A stretch of DNA of 64,000 nt from Thermococcus cleftensis (GCF_000265525.1 NC_018015.1:656322-720321); one strand, 5' to 3'; counted from the stretch's first letter, positions 1-7,862 are shown. The notes: a model not told the origin generated them from the sequence alone. Made by a program: numbers and translations.

Positions 1-188
1 ACGGGCAGATCGTCAGGGTCATCGGAAGGGTCATCAGGAACGAGGAGGGGGTGCACGTCTTCGGCGAGGTCATACAGGACTTCAGCAACGCAGACCTCGA
101 TGCGCTGGAGGAGATACGGGAGCTTGAGAGGAAAGTTCTGCCCAAAGTCGAGGGCATCATAGAGTTCTTCGGGGGTGAGGAACTATGA
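1..188 (+). CDS. Replication protein A 14-kDa-type subunit, C-terminal part
   Basis: The 3' end of a gene that begins left of the window; reading starts at base 3 and about 61 residues are visible, ending in GGEEL. The visible part (GQIVRVIGRVIRN, then VFGEVIQDF) looks like the last strands of an OB fold, followed by a short helix. The TGA stop overlaps the next ATG (ATGA), so it is coupled to the RPA32 gene. In Thermococcales the single-stranded DNA-binding RPA complex is encoded as an rpa41-rpa14-rpa32 operon; the assignment rests mainly on that order. Confidence 0.75.
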   Translation, partial: GQIVRVIGRVIRNEEGVHVFGEVIQDFSNADLDALEEIRELERKVLPKVEGIIEFFGGEEL

Positions 189-985
189 AGAAGCGCCTTC
201 CAGCGAGCAGGGTTTACCTCAGGGACATCATAGAGGGCTACTACGTCAAGAGCGAGGGCGACTTTGAGCCCAACTACCTGATAACCCGCGACGCCAGAAA
301 GGTCTACCGCGTTAAAGTCGTCGCTACCGTCGTGAGGGAGCCTGTCATAAGCGCGGACGAGACCTACGGGAAGCTCCAGATCGACGACGGAACCGGAACT
401 ATATGGGTGCTCGGCTTCCGCGACGATACAAGGTTCATCAGGCTCGTGAAGAAGGGCGATCTCGTTCAGATAATCGGAAAAGTGGCGGAGTGGCGCGACG
501 ACAAGCAGATACTCGTTGAGGGCATAGCCAAGGTCGAGCCGAATATGTGGATACTCCACCGCTTCGAGACGCTGAAGGAGAAGGTAGAACACGCAAGGAA
601 AGCGAAGATTGCCTTTGAGATATACGACAAATACGGAATCACAGCAAAGGCAAAGGTCATAGCCAAGAACAGGGGCGTCAGCGAAGAGATGCTCCTTACC
701 ATAGACGAGCTGTACACGATGATGCTCGAGCAGAGGACACTCGAGGAAGAACTGTTCGAGGAGGGCGCAACGGAGGAGGTAAATGAGGAGAACCCCGAGC
801 TGGAAAAGGCCAAGGAAGCCGTGCTGAGTCTGCTTCGCGAGAAGGGCAAGGCGTTGTCCCACAAGTTCATCGTCAAGAAGCTCTCCCAGGAGTTCGATGA
901 GGGACTCCTTGAGGAGGCGATAACCCAGCTGTTGGCAGAGGGTGAGATATACGAGCCAGAGATAGGCTACTACGAGCCGCTGTGA
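185..985 (+). CDS. rpa32: Replication factor A 32-kDa-type subunit (single-stranded DNA-binding complex)
   Basis: A 266-residue subunit of the heterotrimeric archaeal RPA that binds single-stranded DNA in replication, repair and recombination. Residues about 35-115 form an OB-fold nucleic-acid-binding domain (KVVATVVREPVIS, then DDGTGTIWVLGF, then VQIIGKVAEWRDDKQILV). An acidic linker rich in Glu (about 170-205) leads to a C-terminal winged-helix-like region (about 205-260). The length is close to the 273 aa of the P. furiosus protein. The start ATG overlaps the stop of the preceding subunit. A T-rich stretch follows the stop and probably ends transcription. Confidence 0.9.
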   Translation: MKKRLPASRVYLRDIIEGYYVKSEGDFEPNYLITRDARKVYRVKVVATVVREPVISADETYGKLQIDDGTGTIWVLGFRDDTRFIRLVKKGDLVQIIGKVAEWRDDKQILVEGIAKVEPNMWILHRFETLKEKVEHARKAKIAFEIYDKYGITAKAKVIAKNRGVSEEMLLTIDELYTMMLEQRTLEEELFEEGATEEVNEENPELEKAKEAVLSLLREKGKALSHKFIVKKLSQEFDEGLLEEAITQLLAEGEIYEPEIGYYEPL

Positions 986-989
986 GCTC

Positions 990-999
990 TTCTCTTTTT
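990..999 (+). terminator. T-rich terminator after the RPA operon
   Basis: Pyrimidine/T-tract (TCTCTTTTT) directly after the rpa32 stop, in a 40-base gap before a convergent gene. Archaeal intrinsic termination relies on such T-runs and needs no hairpin. Confidence 0.5.
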
Positions 1000-1028
1000 A
1001 ACTCTCTTGAAAAATAGAAAAGCGGGGG

Positions 1029-1409
1029 TCAGTACTGCTCCCTCATCGTTCTGATGACCGGGTCGTGAATGAGCGTTGAGGTTATGCTATCCACCATGCG
1101 GAAGAACTCGTCGCGGCCCCTCTCGAGCGGCATGTTCTCCAGCTTTATCAGCTCGCACCTCGAGCCTAGTATCCACTTGCCGAGGAGTATCTTCTCCCGT
1201 CCTCCCCTCCGAAGGTCTAGCCTGATGAGGCCGTAGGGTATGTCGGCGGTCCACCAGTTGGCCCTAAAAATCACGCGCCAACCGGCTTCCTCGACGGCCT
1301 CGACGAGCTTTTCAAGCGTCACTCCCGGCCCGTGGGGAGTTTTGAAGGTGAGCACCGTCCAGAGGCCGTCCCCCACGAGTGCGTTGATGAGTTCGTCCTT
1401 AAACTCCAT
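1029..1409 (-). CDS. Conserved hypothetical protein (Thermococcales)
   Basis: About 126 residues, starting MEFKDELINALVGDG. No recognised domain, signal peptide or membrane segment; mixed alpha/beta composition with two adjacent Trp residues (RANWWTADIPYG). An upstream in-frame GTG at 1418 exists, but GGAGG lies directly against it, whereas it is 8 bases from the ATG at 1409, so the ATG is preferred. The gene follows ubiA on the same strand with the ubiA stop about 18 bases upstream, so the two are probably co-transcribed. Function unknown. Confidence 0.65.
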   Translation of the reverse strand: MEFKDELINALVGDGLWTVLTFKTPHGPGVTLEKLVEAVEEAGWRVIFRANWWTADIPYGLIRLDLRRGGREKILLGKWILGSRCELIKLENMPLERGRDEFFRMVDSITSTLIHDPVIRTMREQY

Positions 1410-1427
1410 GAGCACCACCTCCTTACG

Positions 1428-2258
1428 TTAAACGAGTGCGGCTATCAGGAACGCCATCACCGCCAGGAAAATACTCACCTTGAGCGTTTTCTGGGCCCTG
1501 TGGGCCGTCTCCCTGTCCTGGGAGCGTAGTATCAGGAACGCGGCGTAGAGTATCAGCGCATCTACCGGGACCATCGCGTAGTAACCCAGCCCCACGCCGG
1601 CCTTAACCGGAAGGAAGGACGCGATGACTGTTACGACTGCGAAGAGTGCTCCAACGTATGCGGCCTTCTTTTTCCCCCAGACTATTGGAAGCGTTCTCGC
1701 GCCCTTGGCGATGTCCCCCTCAACGTCCTCGATGTCCTTTATGATCTCCCTGGCCACGTTCACCAAGAAGGCGCATAGCGCCAGGTAGCCGGCTAAGCCA
1801 ATGTGCTCGACGGCTAGGGCACCGTAGAGCGGCGTCGCTCCTGTCAGTCCCGCCACCACGAGGTTTCCAACGAGGGGCAGGGGCTTGAGCTTCCAGGCAT
1901 AGAGGAACATGGCGGCGTACGCCACGACAGCCAGAATGAATGCCTGGAGGTTTATCAAGTAGGCCAGGAGAAGGCCGACCGCAAAGAGGGACAACGAGTA
2001 GTAGAGCGCGACCTTCCTGCCCATCGCACCCCTTGGGAGGGGCCTGTCCGGGCGGTTGATTTTATCTATCTCGTAGTCGAAGTAATCGTTTACCGTGTTC
2101 CCCCCCGCGCAGCCAAGGGTGACCACGAGGAAGACGAGCGAAGCTGTCAGCGTGTCGGGGAAGTGCCCAACCGCCACTATCGAACCCAAGAGCCCCACTA
2201 TTCCAGCCAGGACGCAGTTGTGGGGGCGGGTTATCTCGATGAACGCCTTGAGTTCCAT
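1428..2258 (-). CDS. UbiA-family prenyltransferase, probable digeranylgeranylglyceryl phosphate synthase
   Basis: Integral membrane prenyltransferase of about 276 residues, expected to add the second geranylgeranyl chain to geranylgeranylglyceryl phosphate in archaeal ether-lipid synthesis. The first Asp-rich motif is NTVNDYFDYEIDKINRPDRP (N/D-x3-D-x3-D) near residue 58 and the second is DIEDVEGD near 176. Eight or nine hydrophobic segments alternate with short loops, as expected for the family. The ATG at 2258 is preferred over a GTG nine bases upstream because AGGTGG is well spaced from it. Other UbiA activities are possible, but archaeal copies of this length and motif pattern are usually this enzyme. 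Confidence 0.85.
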   Translation of the reverse strand: MELKAFIEITRPHNCVLAGIVGLLGSIVAVGHFPDTLTASLVFLVVTLGCAGGNTVNDYFDYEIDKINRPDRPLPRGAMGRKVALYYSLSLFAVGLLLAYLINLQAFILAVVAYAAMFLYAWKLKPLPLVGNLVVAGLTGATPLYGALAVEHIGLAGYLALCAFLVNVAREIIKDIEDVEGDIAKGARTLPIVWGKKKAAYVGALFAVVTVIASFLPVKAGVGLGYYAMVPVDALILYAAFLILRSQDRETAHRAQKTLKVSIFLAVMAFLIAALV

Positions 2259-2302
2259 TAGGGCCACCTAATTCGATTAGGCAATCGACTTAAAAATCTT
2301 TG

Positions 2303-3370
2303 CTACAGCTCGTCCCTCGAGAGGAGGCCCAGCTCCTCACCGGTTTCGAGGACCCTCACGCGGCCGAAGCGCAGTTCGACGGCTTTCTCCACGGCTTCCA
2401 CAGGAAGGGGCGTGAGAACGTGGGCGCGCATCTCGCTGAAGTTTATCCACTTGAGTAGACCCACTCCCAGGCAGAGGCCGTTCCCGTCTATGAATCCAAC
2501 AAGAAGATTACTCAACCGATCGAAATCAACCGCCTTGAGCACTGCTCTACTGTACTGCCTCGAATGGCCCTCCGACTCGGCCTTCACCACGGTGTAGCGC
2601 TCCCCCTTCCAGCCGGCGAGGACGAGCCAGCGGAAGATCGCTGAGATCAGCTCGGTTTCCTCAGGGATTAAGGGCCTTCCCCGGAAGAGCTCCGTACCGC
2701 CGGGAGTGATCTCAGTTAAATCGACCTCCACGAGAGTTGAACCTGCGAAGTAGGCCTTCCACTTCTCCCTCCTGACTTCCCTGCGCTCCTCGCGGGAGTG
2801 CTCCCTCGCCTTGGAACTAACCTTAAGGGTCACCGTTTCCCCGTAAGGTGCGAGCGCATTCTTGAGGTCGTTAAGCTCGCCTTCCCTCTCCAGAAAGACG
2901 ATGACGTCTGGCCTAACCAGCTCGGCCTTGAGGCGCTTCATGTCGAACCCTGGTCCAGTAACGAAGCCGGTCGTGTCGATTAGGACTACATCGGCCCTCT
3001 CCGCGGCGATGTCGGAGAGGCGCTTTACAGCGACTGCCATCTCGCCGATGTACTGGCCCGGGGAAGTTGTGCCGATGAAGTAGTGGGCCTCACCGCTCAG
3101 CTCGCTCGGGCTGGAGAACGGGCCGTCCGGAAAGGCCAGGCTGACCGTTGCGGGGGGAAGGATCCCCTTCTGGCCGACGTCACTGTCCACAACAGCGACC
3201 CTAAGGCCCCTCTCAATCAGGCCGTTGGCGAGAAAGGTGAGAAGGGTCGTCTTCCCGCTGTCCGTTCCACCGATGAGCATCACCTTAACCGGCCCAGTCC
3301 TTGAGGAGAGCCCATCGAGAAGGGTCAGGCGATCCTCCGGGACATCTGTTGTGTAGGCCGCCTTGTTCAT
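2303..3370 (-). CDS. Polyribonucleotide 5'-hydroxyl-kinase, Clp1/Grc3 family
   Basis: A 355-residue P-loop protein with Walker A motif GGTDSGKT (residues 34-41) and a Walker B-type segment ADVVLIDTTGFV. The N-terminal kinase fold is followed by a C-terminal beta-rich domain (about 250-350). The family transfers the gamma phosphate of a nucleotide to 5'-OH RNA ends; the P. horikoshii member has been shown to be an RNA kinase, so a role in tRNA or RNA repair and processing is likely. The ATG at 3370 lies about 21-25 bases from a box A at 3391-3401, which suggests a leaderless mRNA. Confidence 0.85.
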   Translation of the reverse strand: MNKAAYTTDVPEDRLTLLDGLSSRTGPVKVMLIGGTDSGKTTLLTFLANGLIERGLRVAVVDSDVGQKGILPPATVSLAFPDGPFSSPSELSGEAHYFIGTTSPGQYIGEMAVAVKRLSDIAAERADVVLIDTTGFVTGPGFDMKRLKAELVRPDVIVFLEREGELNDLKNALAPYGETVTLKVSSKAREHSREERREVRREKWKAYFAGSTLVEVDLTEITPGGTELFRGRPLIPEETELISAIFRWLVLAGWKGERYTVVKAESEGHSRQYSRAVLKAVDFDRLSNLLVGFIDGNGLCLGVGLLKWINFSEMRAHVLTPLPVEAVEKAVELRFGRVRVLETGEELGLLSRDEL

Positions 3371-3390
3371 GGGAATGGGTTGGAGAGGGA

Positions 3391-3401
3391 GATTAAAAAT
3401 C
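3391..3401 (-). promoter_or_regulatory. Box A (TATA) promoter of the RNA 5'-kinase gene
   Basis: On the minus strand GATTTTTAATC lies about 21 bases before the ATG at 3370, which places the expected start of transcription at or very near the start codon. Confidence 0.5.
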
Positions 3402-3434
3402 TAACGCGCCACCTCCGCGCGAAGTACAATGAAA

Positions 3435-3446
3435 AAACTTATAAAA
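3435..3446 (+). promoter_or_regulatory. Box A promoter of the Lrp-like regulator gene
   Basis: ACTTATAAAAG is a strong archaeal TATA element. Transcription would begin near 3466, giving a leader of about 80 bases that carries a dyad (3469-3493) and a tandem ATGCAAA repeat (3522-3537). Confidence 0.6.
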
Positions 3447-3468
3447 GATTCGGCGCGCCCTGATTATA

Positions 3469-3493
3469 GGCCAGTGAAAATTTGACATTGGCC
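3469..3493 (+). promoter_or_regulatory. Imperfect dyad just downstream of the promoter, candidate operator
   Basis: A 25-base interrupted palindrome bounded by GGCCA and TGGCC, with 18 of 25 positions symmetric about base 3481. It covers the expected transcription start of the regulator gene at 3550, a position typical of autorepression by Lrp-family dimers. That this protein binds here is inferred. Confidence 0.4.
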
Positions 3494-3549
3494 CGAAAAT
3501 AGTTGATTTAATAAAGTGTAAATGCAAATCATGCAAAGGAGGTTTAAAA

Positions 3550-4014
3550 ATGGAGGAAAAGCCCACCCTTACCCCGAGGCAGATCAAGCTGCTCAGGAAG
3601 TTCTACGAGGAGGGCAGGACCATCGAAGTCCACACCGTTGAGAAGACCCAGGACGAGCTCGCGGAAGAGCTGGGCATAACCAGGCAGGCCCTGAGCAACC
3701 ACCTCAAGGTCCTCAAGGAGCTCGGCTACATAAGGACTGGCAGAGGATTCATAGACCTGACCGACAAGGCTCTTGATCTGCTCGGAGAGAAGAAGGGTGA
3801 CGTGTTCGTCTTCGTGAGGATCGAGCCCACCAAGAGGAGGCAGGTTTACGAGGCCATAAAGAGGCTCAAGATAAAGAAGATATACCGCGTCACTGGTGAC
3901 ATAGACCTCATCGTCGAGGCCGACAAGACGAGGCTCGACGAGATACTCGAGGAGATATCAGCGCTCGACGGAGTCAAGGAGACCATCACCCACATCGTCC
4001 TCGAGGTTCTCTGA
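3550..4014 (+). CDS. Lrp/AsnC-like transcriptional regulator (winged helix plus RAM-like domain)
   Basis: A 154-residue DNA-binding regulator. Residues 8-75 form a winged helix-turn-helix with recognition segment LGITRQALSNHLKVL. Residues about 85-154 (GDVFVFVRIEPTKRRQVYEAI, then VTGDIDLIVEADKTRLDEIL) have the beta-alpha-beta-beta-alpha-beta pattern of the RAM ligand-binding domain. Lrp proteins act as dimers or octamers and respond to amino acids or similar ligands; the ligand here is unknown. AAAGGAGGT precedes the ATG. The 3' end overlaps the convergent engB gene by 57 bases. Confidence 0.8.
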   Translation: MEEKPTLTPRQIKLLRKFYEEGRTIEVHTVEKTQDELAEELGITRQALSNHLKVLKELGYIRTGRGFIDLTDKALDLLGEKKGDVFVFVRIEPTKRRQVYEAIKRLKIKKIYRVTGDIDLIVEADKTRLDEILEEISALDGVKETITHIVLEVL

Positions 4015-4581
4015 GCTTTCCCGGGGCTTTTTGCCCTCCCTCAGCTTCTTCTCCATCAGCAGTCTGAGTTCGGTGAGGTTCTTTCCGAACTTGGCCGAGA
4101 TCGGAACGAAGGTTTCGGGGATTTCGCCGTAGGGAACCCCGAACTTTTCAGCCAGGAAGTTTATGGTGGCGTTCAGGTTCTTTATCTTGTCCATCTTATT
4201 GACTGCCACTATTGTAGGAATACCCAGCTCCCGGAGGAAGGAGTAGAACTCAACGTCAATTGGTATCTCACCGCGCTTCTCCCAGCGCTCGATTATCTCC
4301 GGAGCGGCCTTTCCGTCGATGACGAGCACGGCCAGCTCGATGTCATCAGCGTTGTTCTCGATGAAGTGAACTATTTCGTCCTTCACCTTCTCCTGGACCC
4401 TCTTCGGCACTCCGCTCATAAAGCCGAAACCGGGCATGTCCACGACGGTCTTTCCGCGCCAGTTCACCTCCACCGGCCTTCTCGTCACCCCTGGCCTCTT
4501 GCCACGCTTCACCCACTTCCCGGTCAGGCGAAAGATGAGAGTGCTCTTTCCAACGTTCGAACGTCCCACGAATATTATCAT
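3958..4581 (-). CDS. engB: GTP-binding protein EngB/YihA family
   Basis: A 207-residue small GTPase. It shows G1 GRSNVGKST near residue 6, G3 DMPGFGF near 49 and G4 NKMD near 128, with the Thr of TRRP as the likely G2 residue. Bacterial EngB acts in large-subunit ribosome assembly; the archaeal role is presumed similar but is less studied. The start is supported by GGGGTGAGGGA just upstream. The last 19 codons run antisense into the end of the Lrp-like gene, an unusually long convergent overlap for this window. The tail (SSENLEDDVGDG...) may be dispensable. Confidence 0.88.
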   Translation of the reverse strand: MIIFVGRSNVGKSTLIFRLTGKWVKRGKRPGVTRRPVEVNWRGKTVVDMPGFGFMSGVPKRVQEKVKDEIVHFIENNADDIELAVLVIDGKAAPEIIERWEKRGEIPIDVEFYSFLRELGIPTIVAVNKMDKIKNLNATINFLAEKFGVPYGEIPETFVPISAKFGKNLTELRLLMEKKLREGKKPRESSENLEDDVGDGLLDSVER

Positions 4582-4630
4582 TCCCTCACCCCACAGATAA
4601 ACCCCATTAGGGCCTTATAAGGGTTGGCGG

Positions 4631-4644
4631 AAAGGTTAAGTATT
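4631..4644 (+). promoter_or_regulatory. Box A promoter of the coiled-coil protein gene
   Basis: AAAGGTTAAGTATT lies about 30-40 bases before the ATG at 4675, between divergent engB and this gene. Confidence 0.4.
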
Positions 4645-4674
4645 CCCCCGACCAAATAGCCCCGGTGGTGTTTT

Positions 4675-5331
4675 ATGCCCGAGGTCGGTGAAACCAAGGC
4701 GAACCAGCTCATCAACAAGTTCGTCATATCCCTCACGGAGGGAAAGATACTCGGCTACGTTACCGACATAAACGTCGAGGTTGAAGGGGATCAGTTCTAC
4801 TTCATACTCAAGATGAGGGAAATCGAGAACCTCGGAAAGGGCCAGAGCATGTTCTCCAGCGAGAGAAAGCTCAAGATAAGGCCCAGCGACATAGTGAACG
4901 TCGGTCCCGACGTCATAATCCTCGGGAACGGCAAGGTTCCACCCCTGCGGGAAATAGAGCGGCTGAACCAGATAGCCGAGGAGTACAACGCCCTCGTTAG
5001 GGAGCTTGAGGCGAAGGAGAGGCTCATAGAGAAGCTCAAGGAAGAGAACTACGCGCTGACCAAGCAGCTCGACGAACTCCAGCGCGAGCTGAGGAAGCTC
5101 CAGGTTATGAAGGAGGACTTCGAGCACCTGAAGGAGCAGCTCGTAAGGCAGGAGGGGCAGTTGGAGATGGCCAAGGAGTACATAAGGCTCCTCGAGGGGC
5201 TGAGGCACGACATAGACAAGATAAAGGACGACGTGGACAGGCTGCTCCAGACCCAGCTGGAGGAGGTCGTCAGGGGAATAATCAACGAAGAACTGAACGC
5301 CAGAGGGTTGAAGAAAACGAGCTTCCTTTAA
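4675..5331 (+). CDS. PRC-barrel-like plus coiled-coil protein, CdvA-like architecture
   Basis: A 218-residue cytoplasmic protein of unknown function. Residues 1-90 are beta-rich (KFVISLTEGKILGYVTDINV, then VVNVGPDVIILGNG-like strands), resembling a PRC-barrel in which a G-x3-G-x-V/I turn precedes an acidic strand. Residues about 94-195 are a long heptad coiled coil rich in Glu, Leu and Lys, and the C-terminus is a short basic tail (NARGLKKTSFL). The same layout is seen in the crenarchaeal division protein CdvA, although Thermococcales divide with FtsZ. GGTGGTG precedes the ATG. The stop overlaps the convergent Sec61-beta stop by four bases. Confidence 0.75.
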   Translation: MPEVGETKANQLINKFVISLTEGKILGYVTDINVEVEGDQFYFILKMREIENLGKGQSMFSSERKLKIRPSDIVNVGPDVIILGNGKVPPLREIERLNQIAEEYNALVRELEAKERLIEKLKEENYALTKQLDELQRELRKLQVMKEDFEHLKEQLVRQEGQLEMAKEYIRLLEGLRHDIDKIKDDVDRLLQTQLEEVVRGIINEELNARGLKKTSFL

Positions 5332-5498
5332 CCGAAGAGCTGGGGACCGAAGGCGTGGAGGAGTATCTCGAGGGCCACAAGTATGAGCGTCACCGCGATG
5401 ACGCCCCTCGGGCTTATCTTTATCGCCCTGGTGTCCTCGTCGAAGAACCTCATCAGTCCCGCGCCGGTCGGGGGAAGGGTGGTCTTTTCCCTGGCCAT
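5328..5498 (-). CDS. secG: Preprotein translocase subunit Sec61-beta (SecG-type)
   Basis: A 56-residue tail-anchored subunit of the SecYE-beta protein-conducting channel. It begins MAREKTTLPPTGAGLMRFFDEDT, a sequence typical of archaeal Sec61-beta, and ends with one membrane segment (VIAVTLILVALEILLHAF). An upstream in-frame extension to 5573 is rejected because GAGGTGAG lies four bases before the ATG at 5498 and the family is about 53-60 aa long. A box A (ACTTTTTTATATG) lies at 5531-5547. Confidence 0.9.
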   Translation of the reverse strand: MAREKTTLPPTGAGLMRFFDEDTRAIKISPRGVIAVTLILVALEILLHAFGPQLFG

Positions 5499-5530
5499 TT
5501 CTCTCACCTCTTCAGGGAATAAGGCTCGTC

Positions 5531-5547
5531 CAACATATAAAAAAGTT
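5531..5547 (-). promoter_or_regulatory. Box A promoter of the Sec61-beta gene
   Basis: Minus-strand AACTTTTTTATATGTTG lies about 35-50 bases before the ATG. It sits back to back with the S6e promoter at 5557-5570. Confidence 0.5.
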
Positions 5548-5556
5548 GTGGAAGAA

Positions 5557-5570
5557 ACGTTTTTAAAGAC
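5557..5570 (+). promoter_or_regulatory. Box A promoter of the S6e gene
   Basis: ACGTTTTTAAAGAC, with expected transcription start near 5595 and a leader of about 45 bases that ends in a strong GGAGGTGGGAGG ribosome binding region. Confidence 0.5.
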
Positions 5571-5641
5571 CAAGCCACAGCGCTCACTGGATAAGGGGTT
5601 TACCCAATGAATCCCGCTAATGACAGAGGAGGTGGGAGGAA

Positions 5642-6019
5642 ATGGCGACCTTTAAGCTCGTTATATCCAACCCCAAGAACGGGATAGCCAAGCAGGTTGA
5701 GATAAGCGGTGAGCAGGCCGAGAAGCTCATAGGAAAGCGCATAGGGGAGGAGATCCCCGCGAGCGAGCTCGGACTCAACCTCACCGAGATATTCGGCGAG
5801 GAGATTCCGGGCGACGTCAAGCTAAAGATAACCGGTGGTACCGACAAGGACGGCTTCCCCATGAGGCCCGACGTCCACGGCCCGAGGAGGGTCAAGATAC
5901 TCGTCTCCAAGGGGCCGGGCTTCAGGCCGAAGGAGAAGGGCGAGAGGAGGAAGAAGACCGTCAGGGGCAACACCATCAGCCCCGAGATCGTCCAGGTCAA
6001 TATGAAGCTCGTCTTCTGA
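5642..6019 (+). CDS. rps6e: 30S ribosomal protein S6e
   Basis: A 125-residue small-subunit ribosomal protein. It begins [18 protein letters not shown] and carries the S6e signature around [20 protein letters not shown] (residues 62-81), followed by a basic stretch [19 protein letters not shown]. Its length is normal for archaea. GAGGTGGGAGGA precedes the ATG. The gene lies upstream of aIF2-gamma, a common Thermococcales arrangement, but an internal box A at 6078 suggests separate initiation for the latter. Confidence 0.96.
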   Translation: MATFKLVISNPKNGIAKQVEISGEQAEKLIGKRIGEEIPASELGLNLTEIFGEEIPGDVKLKITGGTDKDGFPMRPDVHGPRRVKILVSKGPGFRPKEKGERRKKTVRGNTISPEIVQVNMKLVF

Positions 6020-6077
6020 GCTTCCTCCTTTCCCCAAACTTATAGCTTTTCTTAGCAGGTCTTCTCAATCTCGAGGT

Positions 6078-6090
6078 AACCTTAATAAAC
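6078..6090 (+). promoter_or_regulatory. Box A promoter of the aIF2-gamma/PIN operon
   Basis: AACCTTAATAAAC lies about 35-45 bases before the ATG at 6124; GGGGTGAGAG is the ribosome binding site. Confidence 0.5.
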
Positions 6091-6123
6091 GTCCCCGCGC
6101 TCTAAATTTAGGGGTGAGAGAAG

Positions 6124-7356
6124 ATGGCTGAGAAGAAGGAGTTTAGGCAGGCGGAAGTCAATATCGGAATGGTTGGTCACGTTGATCACGGTAAAACCAC
6201 CCTAACCAAGGCCCTAACCGGAATCTGGACCGACACCCACAGCGAGGAGCTGAGGAGAGGAATCACCATCAAGATAGGCTTCGCCGATGCCGAGATAAGG
6301 AAGTGCCCCCACTGCGGGAGGTACTCAAGCTCACCGGTGTGCCCGTACTGCGGCCACGAGACCGAGTTCGAGAGGCGCGTTTCTTTCATAGACGCCCCTG
6401 GACACGAGGCGCTGATGACCACCATGCTCGCAGGGGCTTCCCTCATGGACGGTGCCGTTCTCGTCATCGCGGCGAACGAGGGGATAATGCCCCAGACCAG
6501 GGAACACCTGATGGCCCTCCAGATAGTCGGCAACAGGAACATCGTCATAGCCCTCAACAAGATAGAGCTCGTGGACAGGGAAAAGGTTATCCAGCGCTAC
6601 CACGAGATAAGGGAGTTCGTCAAGGGGACCGTTGCTGAGAATGCCCCGATAATCCCGATTTCCGCTCTGCACGGTGCGAACGTTGATGTCCTGCTTGCCG
6701 CCATAGAGGAGTTCATACCCACACCGGAGCGCGACCCCAACAAGCCGCCCAAGATGCTCGTCCTCAGGAGCTTCGACGTGAACAAGCCCGGAACCAAGCC
6801 GGAGAAGCTCGTCGGCGGCGTCATAGGCGGCTCGATAATCCAGGGCAAGCTCAGGGTGGGCGACGAGATCGAGATCCGCCCGGGCGTTCCTTACGAGGAC
6901 CACGGCAGGATAAGGTACGAGCCGATAACGACCGAGATAACTTCCCTCCAGGCCGGCGGAAGGTTCGTGGAAGAGGCCTATCCTGGTGGACTCGTTGGAG
7001 TGGGAACCAAGCTCGACCCGTATCTCACCAAGGGCGACCTGATGGCAGGAAACGTCGTCGGAAAGCCTGGCCAGCTCCCGCCGGTGTGGGAGGATCTCAG
7101 GCTTGAGGTGCGCCTCCTCGAGCGCGTCGTCGGAACCGAGGAGGAGCTTAAGGTCGAGCCGATAAAAAGGAGGGAAGTGCTTCTCCTCAACGTTGGAACA
7201 GCCAGGACAATGGGCCTCGTTACCGGCCTTGGAAAGGACGAGATAGAGCTGAAGCTCCAGATACCCATCTGCGCTGAGGTGGGGGATAGGGTCGCCATCA
7301 GCAGGCAGGTCGGCAGCAGGTGGCGCCTCATCGGCTACGGCTTCATAAGGGAGTAA
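6124..7356 (+). CDS. eif2g: Translation initiation factor 2 subunit gamma (aIF2-gamma)
   Basis: A 410-residue GTPase core of the heterotrimeric aIF2 that brings Met-tRNAi to the small ribosomal subunit. G1 is GHVDHGKTT (residues 18-26), the switch I region contains ELRRGITI, G3 is DAPGHE and G4 is NKIE. A zinc ribbon of two CPHC/CPYC knuckles (about residues 61-78), diagnostic of the gamma subunit, is inserted in the G domain. Domains II and III, both beta barrels, fill the rest. The length is as usual for the family. Confidence 0.97.
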   Translation: MAEKKEFRQAEVNIGMVGHVDHGKTTLTKALTGIWTDTHSEELRRGITIKIGFADAEIRKCPHCGRYSSSPVCPYCGHETEFERRVSFIDAPGHEALMTTMLAGASLMDGAVLVIAANEGIMPQTREHLMALQIVGNRNIVIALNKIELVDREKVIQRYHEIREFVKGTVAENAPIIPISALHGANVDVLLAAIEEFIPTPERDPNKPPKMLVLRSFDVNKPGTKPEKLVGGVIGGSIIQGKLRVGDEIEIRPGVPYEDHGRIRYEPITTEITSLQAGGRFVEEAYPGGLVGVGTKLDPYLTKGDLMAGNVVGKPGQLPPVWEDLRLEVRLLERVVGTEEELKVEPIKRREVLLLNVGTARTMGLVTGLGKDEIELKLQIPICAEVGDRVAISRQVGSRWRLIGYGFIRE

Positions 7357-7389
7357 GCTCTTCTTACCCCTTTAATTTCGGTGAGATCG

Positions 7390-7806
7390 ATGGCCGAGAG
7401 GCGGGAGTGGCTGGTAATCCCGGACACGAACTTTCTTCTTGTTCCAGGACAGTTTGGCGTAGACATAATATCCGAGCTGAACAGGGTTCTCGATGTGAGG
7501 TTTAAAATCGCGGTTCCAAACGTTGTCCTGCAGGAACTGGAGGTTATAGGGCGGAAGTCCCGGGGAAAGGACCTCCTCGCGGTTAGAATGGCCAAGAAGC
7601 TCGCTGAGAGGTTCGATACAGTTGAGATAGGTGAATTCGGGAGGAAGCCGATAGACGACCAGATTTACGAGTTCGCCGTCGAAAACGAGCGCGTTATAGT
7701 GTGCACCAACGATAAGGGATTAAAGAGAAGGCTGAGGGAAAAGGGCGTTCCGGTCGTTTATCTCCGCTCGAAGAAGATTCTAGAGCTTGAGGGAATGTTG
7801 GAGTGA
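7390..7806 (+). CDS. PIN-domain nuclease, Fcf1/Utp24-like (VapC9-type)
   Basis: A single PIN domain of 138 residues. Likely metal-binding acids are Asp12 (VIPDTNFLL), Glu in LQELEVIG, Asp in PIDDQIYEF and Asp in CTNDKGLK. The gene starts 33 bases after aIF2-gamma and has no VapB partner, which argues for a housekeeping RNase (for example rRNA processing, as for Fcf1/Utp24) rather than a toxin. A GTG at 7381 is in frame, but GGTGA precedes the ATG at 7390 at better spacing. Co-transcription with aIF2-gamma fits a translation-related role. Confidence 0.8.
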   Translation: MAERREWLVIPDTNFLLVPGQFGVDIISELNRVLDVRFKIAVPNVVLQELEVIGRKSRGKDLLAVRMAKKLAERFDTVEIGEFGRKPIDDQIYEFAVENERVIVCTNDKGLKRRLREKGVPVVYLRSKKILELEGMLE

Positions 7807-7862
7807 GGCAAACAACGCAAAACTACCCAACAGAAAGTCCGCTTTTTCACCGGATCCCGTTC

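Noticed and set aside
4636-5208. 190-codon Leu-rich minus-strand frame
   Set aside because: Antisense mirror of the coiled-coil heptads (Leu/Glu codons read in reverse give Leu-rich sequence).
5499-5573. 25-residue N-terminal extension of Sec61-beta
   Set aside because: It overlaps the ribosome binding site and box A, and the family length is about 56 aa.
7390-7806. Annotation of the aIF2-gamma-linked PIN protein as a VapC toxin
   Set aside because: No antitoxin gene adjoins it and it is in an operon with a translation factor; an Fcf1-like processing nuclease fits better.
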